Assembly: GCA_021397835.1 (NCBI GenBank)
Contig: JAJFZO010000579.1
Span: 1,317,001-1,381,000, forward strand
DNA length: 64,000 nt
Reading direction: 5' to 3'
From: Moringa oleifera
Taxonomy: Eukaryota; Streptophyta; Magnoliopsida; Brassicales; Moringaceae
The translations under genes and the position numbers were made by a program. Every line of letters starts with the position of its first letter. The stretch's first letter is position 1. This document shows, in pieces, positions 15,676 through 26,615 of this stretch. A model generated the notes under the pieces. The model was given only the letters and a program-made list of their open reading frames with translations, was not told the DNA's origin and did no database searches.

Positions 15676-17066
15676 GATAGAATCTAATATAACAAAGTAA
15701 GAATCAACTTCTTGAACAAGTAAAACAAATACATTGACTAGAAATAACGAAAAAGTCTTTGACATGCAAATATATATGGACTATAAAAATTTAGAGAAAC
15801 TATAACATAACCATCATAAGAAAAACTGAGTAGACACTTTCGCTGAATCCACTTACTCAATCATATTAGAAGACCTATTTGCATATGAAGAAAATAGGTT
15901 ATCTATTCGTTCCATCTCTTTTGATGATGCCTTGCTTGAAGCTGAACAAGTAGAATGTAAATGTTGAGTAGTGAGTTCAATCAACGAAACATGATTAAAA
16001 GCAATCACAGGACATGTGATCCGCAACGATTTCTCAACTTCTTTACAGAGATAAATCATCAACAACCCTATGCGAGAATCCCACTTGGTGATAAACAAAG
16101 CAATAAAAGCAGTTTACTAATCTAATTGCAATAAGTTGTTAACAGATGAAGTCCCACAAATCTAAAATGGACAATAGCATCAAAGGATTAATCTATATTT
16201 GAGACAGCAGATCACAAAATGTCATTTGGTTTCTCTATTTGGACAAATGAATTAGGCATTGCTAGAGCTTATTTGGCTGATTCTCGTTTCATCATTCCAA
16301 TGTTCAAAAAACTTTAACATATTTAAATGCTGAAGCTGACATTTGTTAGTAGAAAACTTTGGGGTTTAATCTTACAAAGATTTATAAATGTGTTCCATCA
16401 TTCAGAAGTTCAGAAGTAGAATACAATATATATCATTTAAATACCATGTTCCCTCTCACATATAACTTTGTTTTATTAAATATGTTGTAAACCTTTGTAA
16501 GATTAAACTACAAAATTTTCCATTCATTCAAAGGAGAACAAGTAATCATTACAGATTAATTTTTATAAGTCTTTCACTAGGTTCTGTTCATCGTCATCCA
16601 TTCAAAATAAACTGCATATCACGGGAAAGAGAATTCATCATTAGTTAGACCACCACCAAGTGAATGTTGAATTTAAACCCCCACATACAATAAATAAGAG
16701 GAAAGAAAACCAACTTGCACTGTAACAACATGGAGTTCAGCTAAACTTAAATCAAACAGTAATGAGATAATCGCATATCAAAGAAACATTCAGATGAAGA
16801 ATAAAGGCGATAAAGAAGAAACCACTTGCAGAATCATGTGAAATCTAAAGAACCCTCAATCATTCAATAACGAAATCATTGTGCCAAAACATCAATTTTC
16901 AAATTTCGGGGAAAAAAAAGAAGTGTAGTTTATAACAATTGAATCAAGAAAACAAAGGTTTAACAACAAAATATGAAATACCGGAGCGAAAGAGATCCGT
17001 GGCTGCAGAAGTGATCGGACTCGCGGAATTAGATTGACCCGATTTCCTTGATGCAGACCGACGCAT
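819..17066 (-). CDS. DCN1-like protein (DCUN1 domain), nine exons
   Basis: Exons (5' to 3', complement): 17066-16982, 15941-15857, 9748-9674, 9582-9546, 6484-6401, 6283-6223, 6125-6019, 5838-5773, 914-819. All introns are GT-AG and the joined frame is 696 nt, 231 residues plus TAA. The N-terminus is a basic, Ser-rich stretch ([11 protein letters not shown]). From about residue 33 onward it reads as the potentiating-neddylation (DCUN1) domain: [20 protein letters not shown], then [56 protein letters not shown] and the C-terminal [19 protein letters not shown]. Family knowledge: DCN1 proteins are scaffold-type E3s that help UBC12 transfer NEDD8/RUB to cullins. The length fits short plant members without a UBA domain. 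The start is the first ATG in frame with the exon 1 donor; an AG-less leader lies above it. Oddities are the 6.1-kb intron 2, 3.1-kb intron 4 and 4.9-kb intron 8, all carrying transposon relics, yet no exon is damaged. Confidence 0.93.
2085..2160 (-). repeat. LINE 3'-end remnant in intron 8
   Basis: On the minus strand this reads GGAGGCACCCCTTGGTATC followed by A/T-rich tail, resembling the 3' ends of the LINEs at 3809-4347 and 11390-15225 (..GGGTGACACCCCTTTGGTGC..). No coding part is recognisable beside it, so this would be a very short 5'-truncated or eroded copy. Confidence 0.45.
2565..2685 (-). repeat. LINE 3'-end remnant in intron 8
   Basis: On the minus strand ATGGGTGACACCTCCTCGTG is followed by a TAATTATTATATGAGTACTA-like segment and an A-rich tail. 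The order of elements matches the 3' end of the LINE in intron 2 (15157-15218). This is a second, independent tail with no recognisable coding sequence next to it. Confidence 0.5.
3650..5330 (-). mobile_element. degenerate Ty1/copia retrotransposon fragment (gag zinc knuckle to integrase)
   Basis: Minus-strand translation shows, in order, a broken gag zinc knuckle (C-H-x-C-G-Q-L-G-Y-V near 5225-5275, interrupted by a stop), an unresolved stretch, then an integrase core piece [17 protein letters not shown] followed by [16 protein letters not shown] (about 4495-4364), and, on the far side of a LINE insertion, [13 protein letters not shown] (about 3780-3735). These motifs are characteristic of copia polyproteins. 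Reverse transcriptase, RNase H and LTRs were not found, and stops and frameshifts are frequent, so it is a dead internal fragment. It lies in intron 8 of the DCN1-like gene, in the same orientation as that gene. The ends given are approximate. Confidence 0.75.
3809..4347 (-). mobile_element. 5'-truncated LINE nested inside the copia fragment
   Basis: The insert is bounded by a 15-bp direct repeat GTTGCAAAGCCTTTG at 3794-3808 and 4348-4362, with the poly(A) side as a T-run at 3809-3826. Minus-strand translation gives the C-terminal LINE zinc-finger/RVT-associated region: [43 protein letters not shown] and the ERNRRAFD motif, interrupted by stops. The 3' end has the GGATGCACCCCTTGGTAC tail shared with other LINEs in this gene. 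It separates two pieces of copia integrase that would otherwise be contiguous. Confidence 0.82.
8680..8960. other. GC-rich island inside intron 4 of the DCN1-like gene
   Basis: This stretch is G-rich (for example GGCGGAGGCTGGGC, GGGAGGGGTTG) in an otherwise 70% A+T intron. The open frame on the minus strand shows no recognisable protein. It may be a fragment of a retrotransposon LTR or another inserted repeat; nothing in the sequence settles this. Confidence 0.3.
10283..10806. repeat. foldback repeat with AACCG/CGGTT-rich ends
   Basis: The left end GTGGTGACCACGGTTCG and the right end CGAACCGTGACCACC are inverted copies of each other, and the interior is rich in ACCGAACC/GGTTCG-type words pointing inward. 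Flanks TACTTCAAT and TTCTTCAAC agree at 7 of 9 positions, which could be an eroded 9-bp target duplication. It has no coding capacity. It resembles the repeats at 49070-49600 and 61163-61645. The likely origin is a non-autonomous DNA transposon; the superfamily is inference. Confidence 0.55.
11390..15225 (+). mobile_element. degenerate L1-type LINE, antisense in intron 2
   Basis: Plus-strand fragments follow the LINE order. Around 11416-11694 lies a basic stretch that may be ORF1/gag remnant. At 12018-12240 there is an endonuclease-like start ([27 protein letters not shown]). Reverse transcriptase pieces come next: [20 protein letters not shown] (13648-13710), [20 protein letters not shown] (13895-13954) and the catalytic [14 protein letters not shown] (14034-14075), then [12 protein letters not shown] (14238-14273). 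A C-terminal [12 protein letters not shown] and [16 protein letters not shown] follow near 14670-14825. The tail GGGTGACACCCCTTTGG and an A-run end at about 15217. Many stops and frameshifts make it inactive. Its left boundary and target duplication are not clear. Confidence 0.83.
15622..15673. repeat. (TG)n microsatellite
   Basis: An uninterrupted TG dinucleotide run of about 26 units in intron 2 of the DCN1-like gene, just 3' of the LINE and 184 bp from exon 2. Confidence 0.95.
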
Positions 17067-17300
17067 CTTGAAAACCAAAATTGACCAGAGAGAAACAGAG
17101 ACATTCAACGAGAGAATCTGAATAAAATAGAAAACCAAAAAAAGAAAAGAAGTAAAAGAGACAAAAAAGAAAATAAAGAACCTCGAGGGAGCGAACGAAG
17201 CTTCGTCGCCCGAAAAAGCTGATGCAGCGCCAAAATGCAGACAAGAAACTCTTGCAGGGGAAAGAGTTAAATGTAAACCATTTCATGTAATAAATAACCA
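17067..17300 (-). promoter_or_regulatory. 5' leader and proximal promoter of the DCN1-like gene
   Basis: The 230 bp above the DCN1-like ATG are less AT-rich than the DNA beyond and contain GA/TC-rich tracts typical of a plant leader. Several short frames here have no protein likeness. No clear TATA box was found, so the start site is open. Confidence 0.35.
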
Positions 17301-19373
17301 TAAAAATAATAAAAATCAGGTAAATAATAGAATAATACTTTTAATGGAAGTTCACGTAAATTCTTTTTATCAATTTTATATCCAAATTTTAATTTAATTT
17401 TAAATTATATAATTTGTAATGTTAAACACTATTAAAATTAAAAAATTTATGTAATAAATTTTAATTTAAAATTTATCATATATGCAAACAAATATGTAAG
17501 TTATTATCATACAAAATTTATAAATTTTTAATATTACAATATTTTTATAATTTTTAAAAATTTTAATAATATAAAATTGTAAAAATATAATTAAAAATTT
17601 AAAAATTTAAAAGTAACAATTATAATATTTTGATATTTTAGTAAAATTTGAATTAAAAATTATTATATAATATCTTGGATTTAAATTATTTCAAAATTAA
17701 AAACAGTAATGTATTTAAATTAAATTGATATTATATATATAATTAGTTAAAAAAACTAAATAAGTTTGATTGGAAAAAATAAAAACAAAGATCGATTTGA
17801 AAGAAATGATAATTCATATATAAAATTATCTCAAAAAATAAAGAAATTTAATTAGAAATATAAATAATATAAATTTTTCTTTGATATTTATTCTAAAAAT
17901 TATAAGTTATTTTTTTAAATGTACTTTTTCATTATCATTAATAGATGTCATATTCAATTTATACTTTATTAATAATTTTCTAAAATTAATTTTCTAAAAT
18001 ATATAATTTTTATAAAAAAAATTAAATATTTACATCATTCAAAAACTTTCTAACTTAGTTTGTTTTGGTCTCATCAGAAAAGAAAAATCAAATTTCAATT
18101 AGGTTACATATGAAAATTTAACCATTTTTGTAAGCTAATATTTATGCTTTAAAATTATTTCATAATTTAAAATACACTTCTTAAAAAAGAAATATCTTTT
18201 AATGTATTATTAAAAACTATTAAATTAATAAAAAGGATTTATAAGAAATGAAATATTTTTTAAAAACATTGCCTATAAAATTTGACAGAATATAATAAAG
18301 GTAATAAATGAAATTAAAAATAATTTTTTTTCCAAAGCACGAAACTGTTATTACAACATAAACTGAATTAAAATACCTAAGACAGAGATTGAAGATTGTA
18401 AAATAAAAATAGGAAGTTAAAGAAAAAAAATCCAAGATTTAACAACGATCTAAAAAATATAATTAAAGATAGATGCTAAGGGAACCTTACCAATTAAGAG
18501 TGGCATGACGGGGAAATAACGTAAAATGATAAAGAATTCAAAGACAATAAAATCCATGAGAAAAGAGAGGCAGATAGATTTACATGTGATTCTAAATTAT
18601 AACACTTCATGCATTTGATCCATATATTGTCAAGTGGAAAAATCTTACTGTAATAACTTAAAAAGGCACCTAATAAAAATATTTTAAATTATAAACCTAT
18701 TTAATAAAATAATAATTTAAATCAAATCAACACTTTGTGGTTAATTTTCATGAAAATTTCATTTGTTCCTTTGTATTATATTAAGATCTTTTTCAGTAAA
18801 ATTTATTTTTTCTATAATCATGATATCACCCAAAAAAATTCATCCTTTTATTATAAAAAATTAACAAAAAATTTTAAACCCAATAAATTATCATAATTTT
18901 AAATTTAACGATAACAAAATAACTTTATAAAAACTCAAACCCTAAAATTGACCGAGAAATTAACAATTACTTACCAAGAAATTAAACCTCCAATAGTTAT
19001 TTATAGAAGATCCATATCGAATGGCAAAAGCAGGCTGCAATTGAGCTTTCCCAATGAAAGTGTACAAAGACACAAAATAGCCTTATACTTATAAAGCCAG
19101 CATTTGTCTTTGCGTGCATCTCATTGTCCCTACACATTCCCCACAGATATTGATACATAAAAATTAAAAATAAAAACAGAAATGCAAAACTTCCAGCGGA
19201 GATGAGACCACCAAATGGACAGAAAGGGGTGAGGGGTTTGTTCTTCAGTTTTGTGAAATCAATAGGTGAGCCATTACATTAAGAAACCTAGAACAATGAT
19301 GCTTGCTTTTTACATTGCGGATGCAAGCCACAAGCATTACTTAACAAGAAATGGGTGAATAGATGGCTGAAAT
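17300..19373. other. AT-rich intergenic spacer
   Basis: Over 75% A+T by eye, full of short A/T homopolymers, without recognisable genes or transposon proteins. The last 300 bp or so probably hold the 3' UTR of NUP96, which ends convergently away from the DCN1-like promoter. Confidence 0.6.
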
Positions 19374-22300
19374 CTATGCATTTATCTCTGAGAGATACAA
19401 TGTGAAAAGAGACACTGCATCTTGTAAATGACTTGAGCGAACATCTTCAGGAATTGGAGCACTGCAAACGGTGTCAAAACAACTTAACTGAGCATCTCGA
19501 GCTGGGGTCTCACTGATATCAGATAACAACAGATCACAGATATCCTCCGCCATCATTGAATATGCCACTCTGTAAGACAGATTTGTAAAGCATGTTCAAC
19601 AAATTTACGAATACATTACCCGATAAACGAATGAAAGCAAAAGAAGATGTGACTGCTCAGGACATGATTTTGTGTTCCCTTTTTTAAGATTATACTTGTT
19701 GGCTGGTTACTTCATTTCACACCCTGCATTATCTAGAGCTTGTGCGCTGGTGTTTGAATATCATAAGGAAATGTTGGTAAGCAAGCTAGCTTCACAAACT
19801 CTACAGCAATTTTAAAGGGAAGGTTAGAATTCCAGCCAACGTTTCTACTCTCCACACAACAACCATACACTGGACTGACAGCAATTATCATGCCTGCTCT
19901 ACATCTGCTAATGTTATACATCAAGAAAAGCGGAAAGACAAATTTTATTCCTTTAAGAAAAGACATGGAACCTACAATTTATGATCATTCTTATGCAATG
20001 TGGAATGCAGACAATTCTACCGTCATGTCCTGGCTTATAGATTCTATACAACCTGAAATTAGCAATAATTAGGAGAGTTTGGTTTAGGTTCAACAAAGCC
20101 TATGAAGTTGTATGATGGTGCTCAGGCAGCAATTTGATAATTACTCATATAATATTCTGAAAAAATGCATTGAAAATTATTTTTTCGTTTTGGTAATGGC
20201 ACTTTTCACCTAAATGAATAACCAGTATAACAACTAGCATGAGAAAATACCCTACTTCTCCCTGATGTTATCCTCCAGCCACATCTTCCAGTCCACACCA
20301 TCCTTTTTCCACTTATTTTGTTCAAGGTTTGGATCAATCAATCCACAAGTCAAATCTAACATCCATTGGCTCGTGATCTTTTCTTGAGATACGCTATCAT
20401 TAGCTCGATAAGGCCTGTTTCCCCTATCCAACAGCTAACTAAATCTTCTTGCTTTTACTATTACCTCTCAGTAACAACCGCTATTTTTCATGCTTAAAAG
20501 GGGAAAAAATTAAAAACAATTCTTTGAGAAAAATAAGGTATCTTGTGTAAATATGTATCTATTTTACCAAAAACTAACCCAAATAGCCAAGGCAAATAAT
20601 GTAATACCTTGCATGAACCGGTAACCTGCCACCCCAAACTGCCAAAGATTCATTCAGATGACCAACAAAGTCCCTGCAAGCTGCATTTTTGCTCTCAAGG
20701 GAGTCCTATAAGACAAAACAAGTTCATCAGCTTTAATAAAGAATTAAAAATAATTATTTGATGCATAAGAAAAAGAAAATGATAATTATAACCAATTTTA
20801 AGGATATTCAAGAAATTTAGGCCTATGGTTTGAGGTTTTAGCCTATAGTGTATTGGTTACCGTTATCCACCATCCACAAACGAGAAATCGTATCATCAGT
20901 GTCCAAGACCATTCCAAGTCTTGACAATTATCTTTTGAAAAACTAACAATGAGCAAGAGCCTTATCTTTTTACTGTCTACCAATGTGTTCAACAACTTTT
21001 TTATGACAGCTGTGAAGCAGAGGACATAAACAATAGAAATTCAGCTTCGCAGTCCTGACATATAACGAATTCACATACCAGTTCCCCAATCGCATCGTCA
21101 GCTTCTTGCAGTGAGCTTTTCAGTAAATAATATGACATATAAATTCCAGCACCTAAGTCCCAATTTTCAATTTCTGACTTGTGATCCTCCATAGAAATTA
21201 CAATCTTCCATATCTCTGAATGATTAGCTGCATTAATTTAAAGACAGAGAATACATGAAAAAACAATTTGTAAGACAATAGCCGAAGCAAATATAGTCCA
21301 TAACAGCAGTTCATCCATTCATCCTGCAAGTAAAAGTCAAGTTAAGAACAGAAGCAAGTTCAACAGCATTGATGGTTAAAGAATGGATATTTTCCAACTA
21401 TCCTCAGGATAAGCTAACATTACCAGCTAACAAGATTTTTAAATCCATTTCAAGTTTCTCAAACTTCCATGATTAAATCAAAAACACCTAAAATTTCTAG
21501 CAAGGCAATGTCTTGCCAACAATAATAATTGGAACAATGCTAAATAAGACATAGAGACAACAAAATAAAAACTGGACTTTCGGTGCATGAATATAATATT
21601 GGACTTTCACAAACATGTAATATTTGGCATGTCCGGTTTAGCATTTTTAACAAGTACCATTTAAAAGCCAATATCAATAATCATGAAAGAAAAACTAATG
21701 CTTGAGATATGAATCAAATTTATCGAGTGAATGTTCGAGCAGCACTGCATCTTAGGAACAACACACAATATTTAACCTCGTATATATTGCTACGCAAGTA
21801 TAATTTAAGTACGTATGATAACAAAAATATATCTCATAGTATAGCCTAAAAGTGATATCTGAACCCATTAAAAAAAATGAGCACATCATGGTTATCTGTT
21901 GGTACTAGAACTCTAACACCAGATTTTTTTTCTTTTGTTCTGTTTCTTCATTGCTAAGAAGTGTTCTCACATATATAGAATCACATTGGATGGCTCACAG
22001 CAACTGGGCATAAATCTCAGACAAGGAGATGATAACTTGCAGGGTATAAAGAGTTATATCACATACAACAAATGAGACTACCTAACCAGATGAATGTATG
22101 AACTATTGGATTACAAACACATGAAAGGTTTCTGCCAATTTTTACAATCAAGCTGTAGTATATAGCACTAATTAGGCTGATTGACAACAACTATATAAAT
22201 ATCAGATAATGAGATAAAATATTAGAGCACATAAAGAGCTACATGTTAACCTGACAAGAACAATGTATGAGCAACTGAAGTTACAAAAATAGAGTGAGCT

Positions 22301-25300
22301 TTTTGCCAATTTGCACAGCCCAGAAAGTGTTCAAGGGCCTTTGGAAGATCCTCATGGTAATTGAAATAAACTGCCTGCAAACCATGGAAGAAAATATTTC
22401 AACCAGCAGAAAGACATGATAGATAACAGGGAAGAGTTTCATTTAATATCCAAGACTTCCTCCACTTGAGGCAAGATAACAAGGACAAAATGTATATTTT
22501 TAGGAAAAGTTCCTCATGAAACTCAAATTTGATGACAGTCCTATCTGAGGCAAGAACAGCAACTATAAGATTGCACAACAGCCTGGTAGCACAAATATGG
22601 CCATGTTAAATAAAGATGGAGGCACAAATGGAGGGGTTAGAGATTATAAGATGAGGCAAGAGTAATAGAACACAACTGTGCATGGAAAAATAACATACCA
22701 GAGCTTCATGCATCCATGCCAATGGAATACCCAATCTCTCGATGAATTGGCGTTGAGATTCTTCTGAACTCCAAGATTCACAATATTGGAACAAGATTTC
22801 CCTAATAAGGTTAGCCTGTAGATATGGATAGTCAACATGGTGGGGCATGTGAAGGGCCACGTAGATAGCCCAATGACATTGCCCCTGACAGAGTAGCTGG
22901 GAAATGAGTCCCATGTCAAGAACTTGAAGATCATTAGAACTGAAAGCACCGACAGCTTCTAACACAGCACGCTGATGCCAGATCATATGATAGTCAAGTG
23001 GATCATCTGTCGAAGAGAAGGCACTAAACATGGTCTTCAAAAAGCTGAAGTCTCTCTCTTCATTAGCATGAAGAAGCATAAGATAAAATGAGAGGTCAAA
23101 ATGCTTCTCTGTACCCCAGCTCATAGAATCTTCCATTGGCCCTTCATCAACATAAATTGGCACAGGAAATGGAGCCTTGTCATCATCAAGAAGGTCCTTA
23201 TATGTTTGGAAAAGTGCAGGAAGTGAAGTATCAGGAGGTAGGTGATACCACATCAATAGTCCAAGGAATCTCTTCCAATCAATTTGAACATCTCGCAGAG
23301 CACCATGAATATTACCAGCAAGCAACTCATAGAGCTTAATCCTATCCTTCTCAATGAAATTAAAGTCCAGCCCATTCATCCGCCAAAGATGAAGCTGTTG
23401 TGCAATGTCAACACGATTGACTGTGGAGCCACCAGCCTGGCTTAACAAACAAGCCAGTCTCACATCTCCGCTAGAAGCAGCCAGTTCTACAGTGGCATCC
23501 AGTTGTCGCCCAGTTAGGAGCAAGAATAAGTGTTCTAGATAACTTGACTCATTTAAGGAGCTTACATCTTCTTGTACACGGTGGCATACACTTTCTTGCA
23601 ACCAACAACTGAACTCTGCTCTCCGAATAAGGGGAAGTGCTTCAGGATCAACTTCTAGAGAACCTTCCTTCATATCCTGCATTATATCTTCCTCATTGTC
23701 AGCAGTGACAGACTTCAACTGTCCAGTACTTTCCCTATCAGAGAAAAGAACTTTAATCAGTTCCCACACCATGACTTGGTGCATCAAAACCAAACGAGCA
23801 GAAGAAGATAACCCAGGAACCTCAAGCTGCCTCTCAATAATATCTATATAGCTTCGACATATCTCTGAAAGCACTATGCGGTTAGATATAACTTTTTGAA
23901 GCTTGAGTTGAAAGGGGCCGACTTCAACTTCTTCTGTTGCATGATCCAATGCCTTGTGGAGATTCAATGGAGCATCAAAAGCAAAGTCAACAAGTTCCCT
24001 CTTAACCTTGTTATTTTCATCTCGAACCACTTTGTCAATTGCAACCTTCTCTACATTGATTACAGAGGATAATATTCTCCTGGAATTATTACTGCCTACT
24101 GGTGCACCAGCATGGACCAGCATGCCATTTGGACCCCATCCTGCACGGAATGATCTGCCCATGAACAATCCTGCATCAACAATGTTGCGGGAATGGCTTC
24201 CAGTTACAGGTGTCTCATGGCTAAGGTCCAGCTCAAAACCTTCAGCTTTTATCATCTTTAGAGGCAGGCCCTTACTTTGTTGGGCCATTAGAATGTTTCC
24301 AGAATTTGCATCATATTTACCAGGGCTATACTCAAGCAAAGCGAGGGGAGTTTTCCGAGAAATAGGTGGACTAGATCTCTGTCTTATCCTCTGAGTAAAG
24401 TTCTGCAAAGGAGATCGCATATTCTCTTTGGTAAACAGTGATCTCTGATGAGACAGTGTCCCCTTAACATCCTCAATCTCCCCTTCATCCTCAGCAGGAA
24501 ACATCAACATTCTCATTTCTTTCATCTTTGCAGGGTCAAGTCCAAGATGTGCAGGGAGAGAATGAGAAAGTGCTGGCCCAGTAAGATCCACCAGAGGATC
24601 TTCATCAATGTCAGAAATCTCACCACCATTCATTTCAACAGGATCTTGCACATCATCCATTATAATATCTGCCTCATCATCTTCACTCAACCCAAATCTG
24701 CTGAAATGGCGAACAAGGAACTTCCATTCACCATTTGAAGGATTAAATGAAATGAAGTCTGCTCCTTGTCTCTCAGTGCACTGCCTTAATTTTTCAACAT
24801 CGTATACCTGCCCTTTCGCAAGACCTGAAGGCCCAACCTGTATTGTTAAAGTCACCTCAGCAGGCTTATTGAGGCCCTCACCAGCCACAGGTTTTTCACT
24901 CTCATTTTCATACACAACAATCCTGTGCCTATGGAACTTCACAATTTGATCTATATCTAACCATCTAACATCAGTTTTTCCAAAAAACTTAACACACCCA
25001 TAACCAATCCTTCCAACCATAAAATCAGGAACTCTGCAGCAATAACCAGGATCCATGAGTTCCCGCACAGCCAACTCTTTCAAGCATGGTTCCATATAAT
25101 AACCAGGTGTACATAGAGTAGGTAAGGAATCTTCAATCTCTCTCAACGACTCGCATGATGAGAAATTAGTATTTATTGAGATCCGTCTTTTCTTCTGTGA
25201 ATTAAAGGATATTACATTTAAGTCCATTCCACTTGTAGTGCAAGATGAGACATTGCTTACTGTGCCAAGTATCTCACCAGAAACCCCTGATAACAAACAT

Positions 25301-26615
25301 TCCAACCATGAAAGTTTATCAAGAATATAAAAAGATAGAAAATTGTTTATTGACCCGACTAGTGACTGCAAATCTCATACCAACTCTAACCATATCAATA
25401 AAAAAAGAAGATATATGTATAGGAAGAATTCAGCCAACCAGCTCTAGCAGTCCAGTCTGTAAACTAGAGAAATAATTTATGGGTGGCTGCAGTGTTGCTT
25501 GTTCTTTGTCTTGAGCTCGGAGAAAAAAAAAAAAAGAGAGAGGAAGCCGGAATTCCTCCACTATGGATGGACTGATCTAAGAGCGGAAACCTCATTAGGT
25601 ATTTAAGTTGCTATAGATTAGGGCTATCATCATGCTAATCTATAGAGACGTAGACAACAAATAGAAGGGGTCTCTATTGGTATGGATGATTACTATTTGT
25701 GAGAAGTTAGGAGGAAGAATGCATGGACTAGTAGGAGAGGAGAGAATTATTTTTGAAGGATGCTTGGTGCGGTAGGCCAAACCTAAGTCTGCAGGGGAGA
25801 ACATACGAAGAGACCCCTCTCCTAGACCCACACTGCCCTAAAGTAGCTTACAGTAGAGGGCTCCACACAGCTGTGAATCGCTTTTCTACCTTGAAGTTAG
25901 GGAATTGCAGTTTTAGAGGGTATATAAGTGAGACTGATGTTGAGAATAGATGGATACTTATAAAAGCAAAACCGAGTGAGAAAACATCTGCAGTGCATTC
26001 CCTTAAAGAGTTTCTAGCTGCTATAAAAAGGGAGGTTGATTTCTGTAAAGATTTCTAATATTTGCTGCGATAATTCCATTTCAGGTTCTTATTTGCAGAT
26101 TGAGATGCCTAACATTTCACAAATTCATAAACGGTACCTCAAATGCAATCACCTGATGAACACCCAATCCAGGCCTCAACAAATAACAACAAAAAATTAC
26201 CTTCAATATGCTTGCCCAAAATTTAGCAACAAGTAGAACCTTCAATTTCAGGTCCTAAAACATTTTCACTGCAATATACTCATAATAATATATCCATGTG
26301 TGTGTGTAGAAACACACTTATTATACATATCCGTTTACCCAGAAATATAAGTGAAGATGTTGCAGGGGCTGAATTATCAGTAGAAACTCCACTTAGCAGA
26401 AGGAAATCCAACTTTAAGTGCTTTACATGCATGTAAGTGTAGGGAGACAAATGCATAAAATACAAAGAAAAAAATTAAGCACAAAGTTTGGCCTCAAACG
26501 TACAATTTCCCTACATTTTCTCTCAAAAAACTGAAGATAAATATAAAACCATTCAGTAGAAAGGAGATTGAAGGAAGGAATTACCGGCAACCGTGAGCAA
26601 CGAAGGAGATGCCAT
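19374..26615 (-). CDS. NUP96: nuclear pore protein NUP96 (SAR3/MOS3-type)
   Basis: Exons (complement): 26615-26585, 25286-22699, 22374-22251, 21227-21079, 20705-20608, 19569-19374. The joined frame is 3186 nt, 1061 residues, close to the roughly 1050 of Arabidopsis NUP96. Domain order: a short N-terminus (MASPSLLTVAG), a Nup98-type autopeptidase domain at about residues 65-215 (PGYYMEPCLKELAV, MVGRIGYGCVKFFGKTDVRW), the self-cleavage triplet H204-F205-S206 in RHFSRFGLSEDDEAD, an acidic linker, then the helical Nup96 domain from about residue 450 onward (EFSCWLQESV, DATVELAASSGDVRLACLL, FLGLLMWYHLPP). Family knowledge: NUP96 belongs to the Nup107-160 outer-ring complex, needed for mRNA export, auxin signalling and basal immunity. 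Exon 1 is tiny and its donor is GT; the reading frame upstream of exon 2 stays open with an ATG at 25371, a possible alternative start. The gene is divergent to RAE1. Confidence 0.96.
25480..26060. other. unusual insert-like stretch in NUP96 intron 1
   Basis: This part of intron 1 is less AT-rich than its surroundings. It holds a perfect 11-bp inverted repeat (CTATAGATTAG at 25611-25621, CTAATCTATAG at 25635-25645) and a second 10-bp pair (AGGGGTCTCT near 25667, AGAGACCCCT near 25809). The plus-strand frame at 25753-26058 resembles no protein I know. It may be a small transposon remnant. Confidence 0.3.

Noticed and set aside
23954..24949. Plus-strand frames of 96-146 residues opposite NUP96 exon 2
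   Set aside because: They are shadows of the long NUP96 coding exon.
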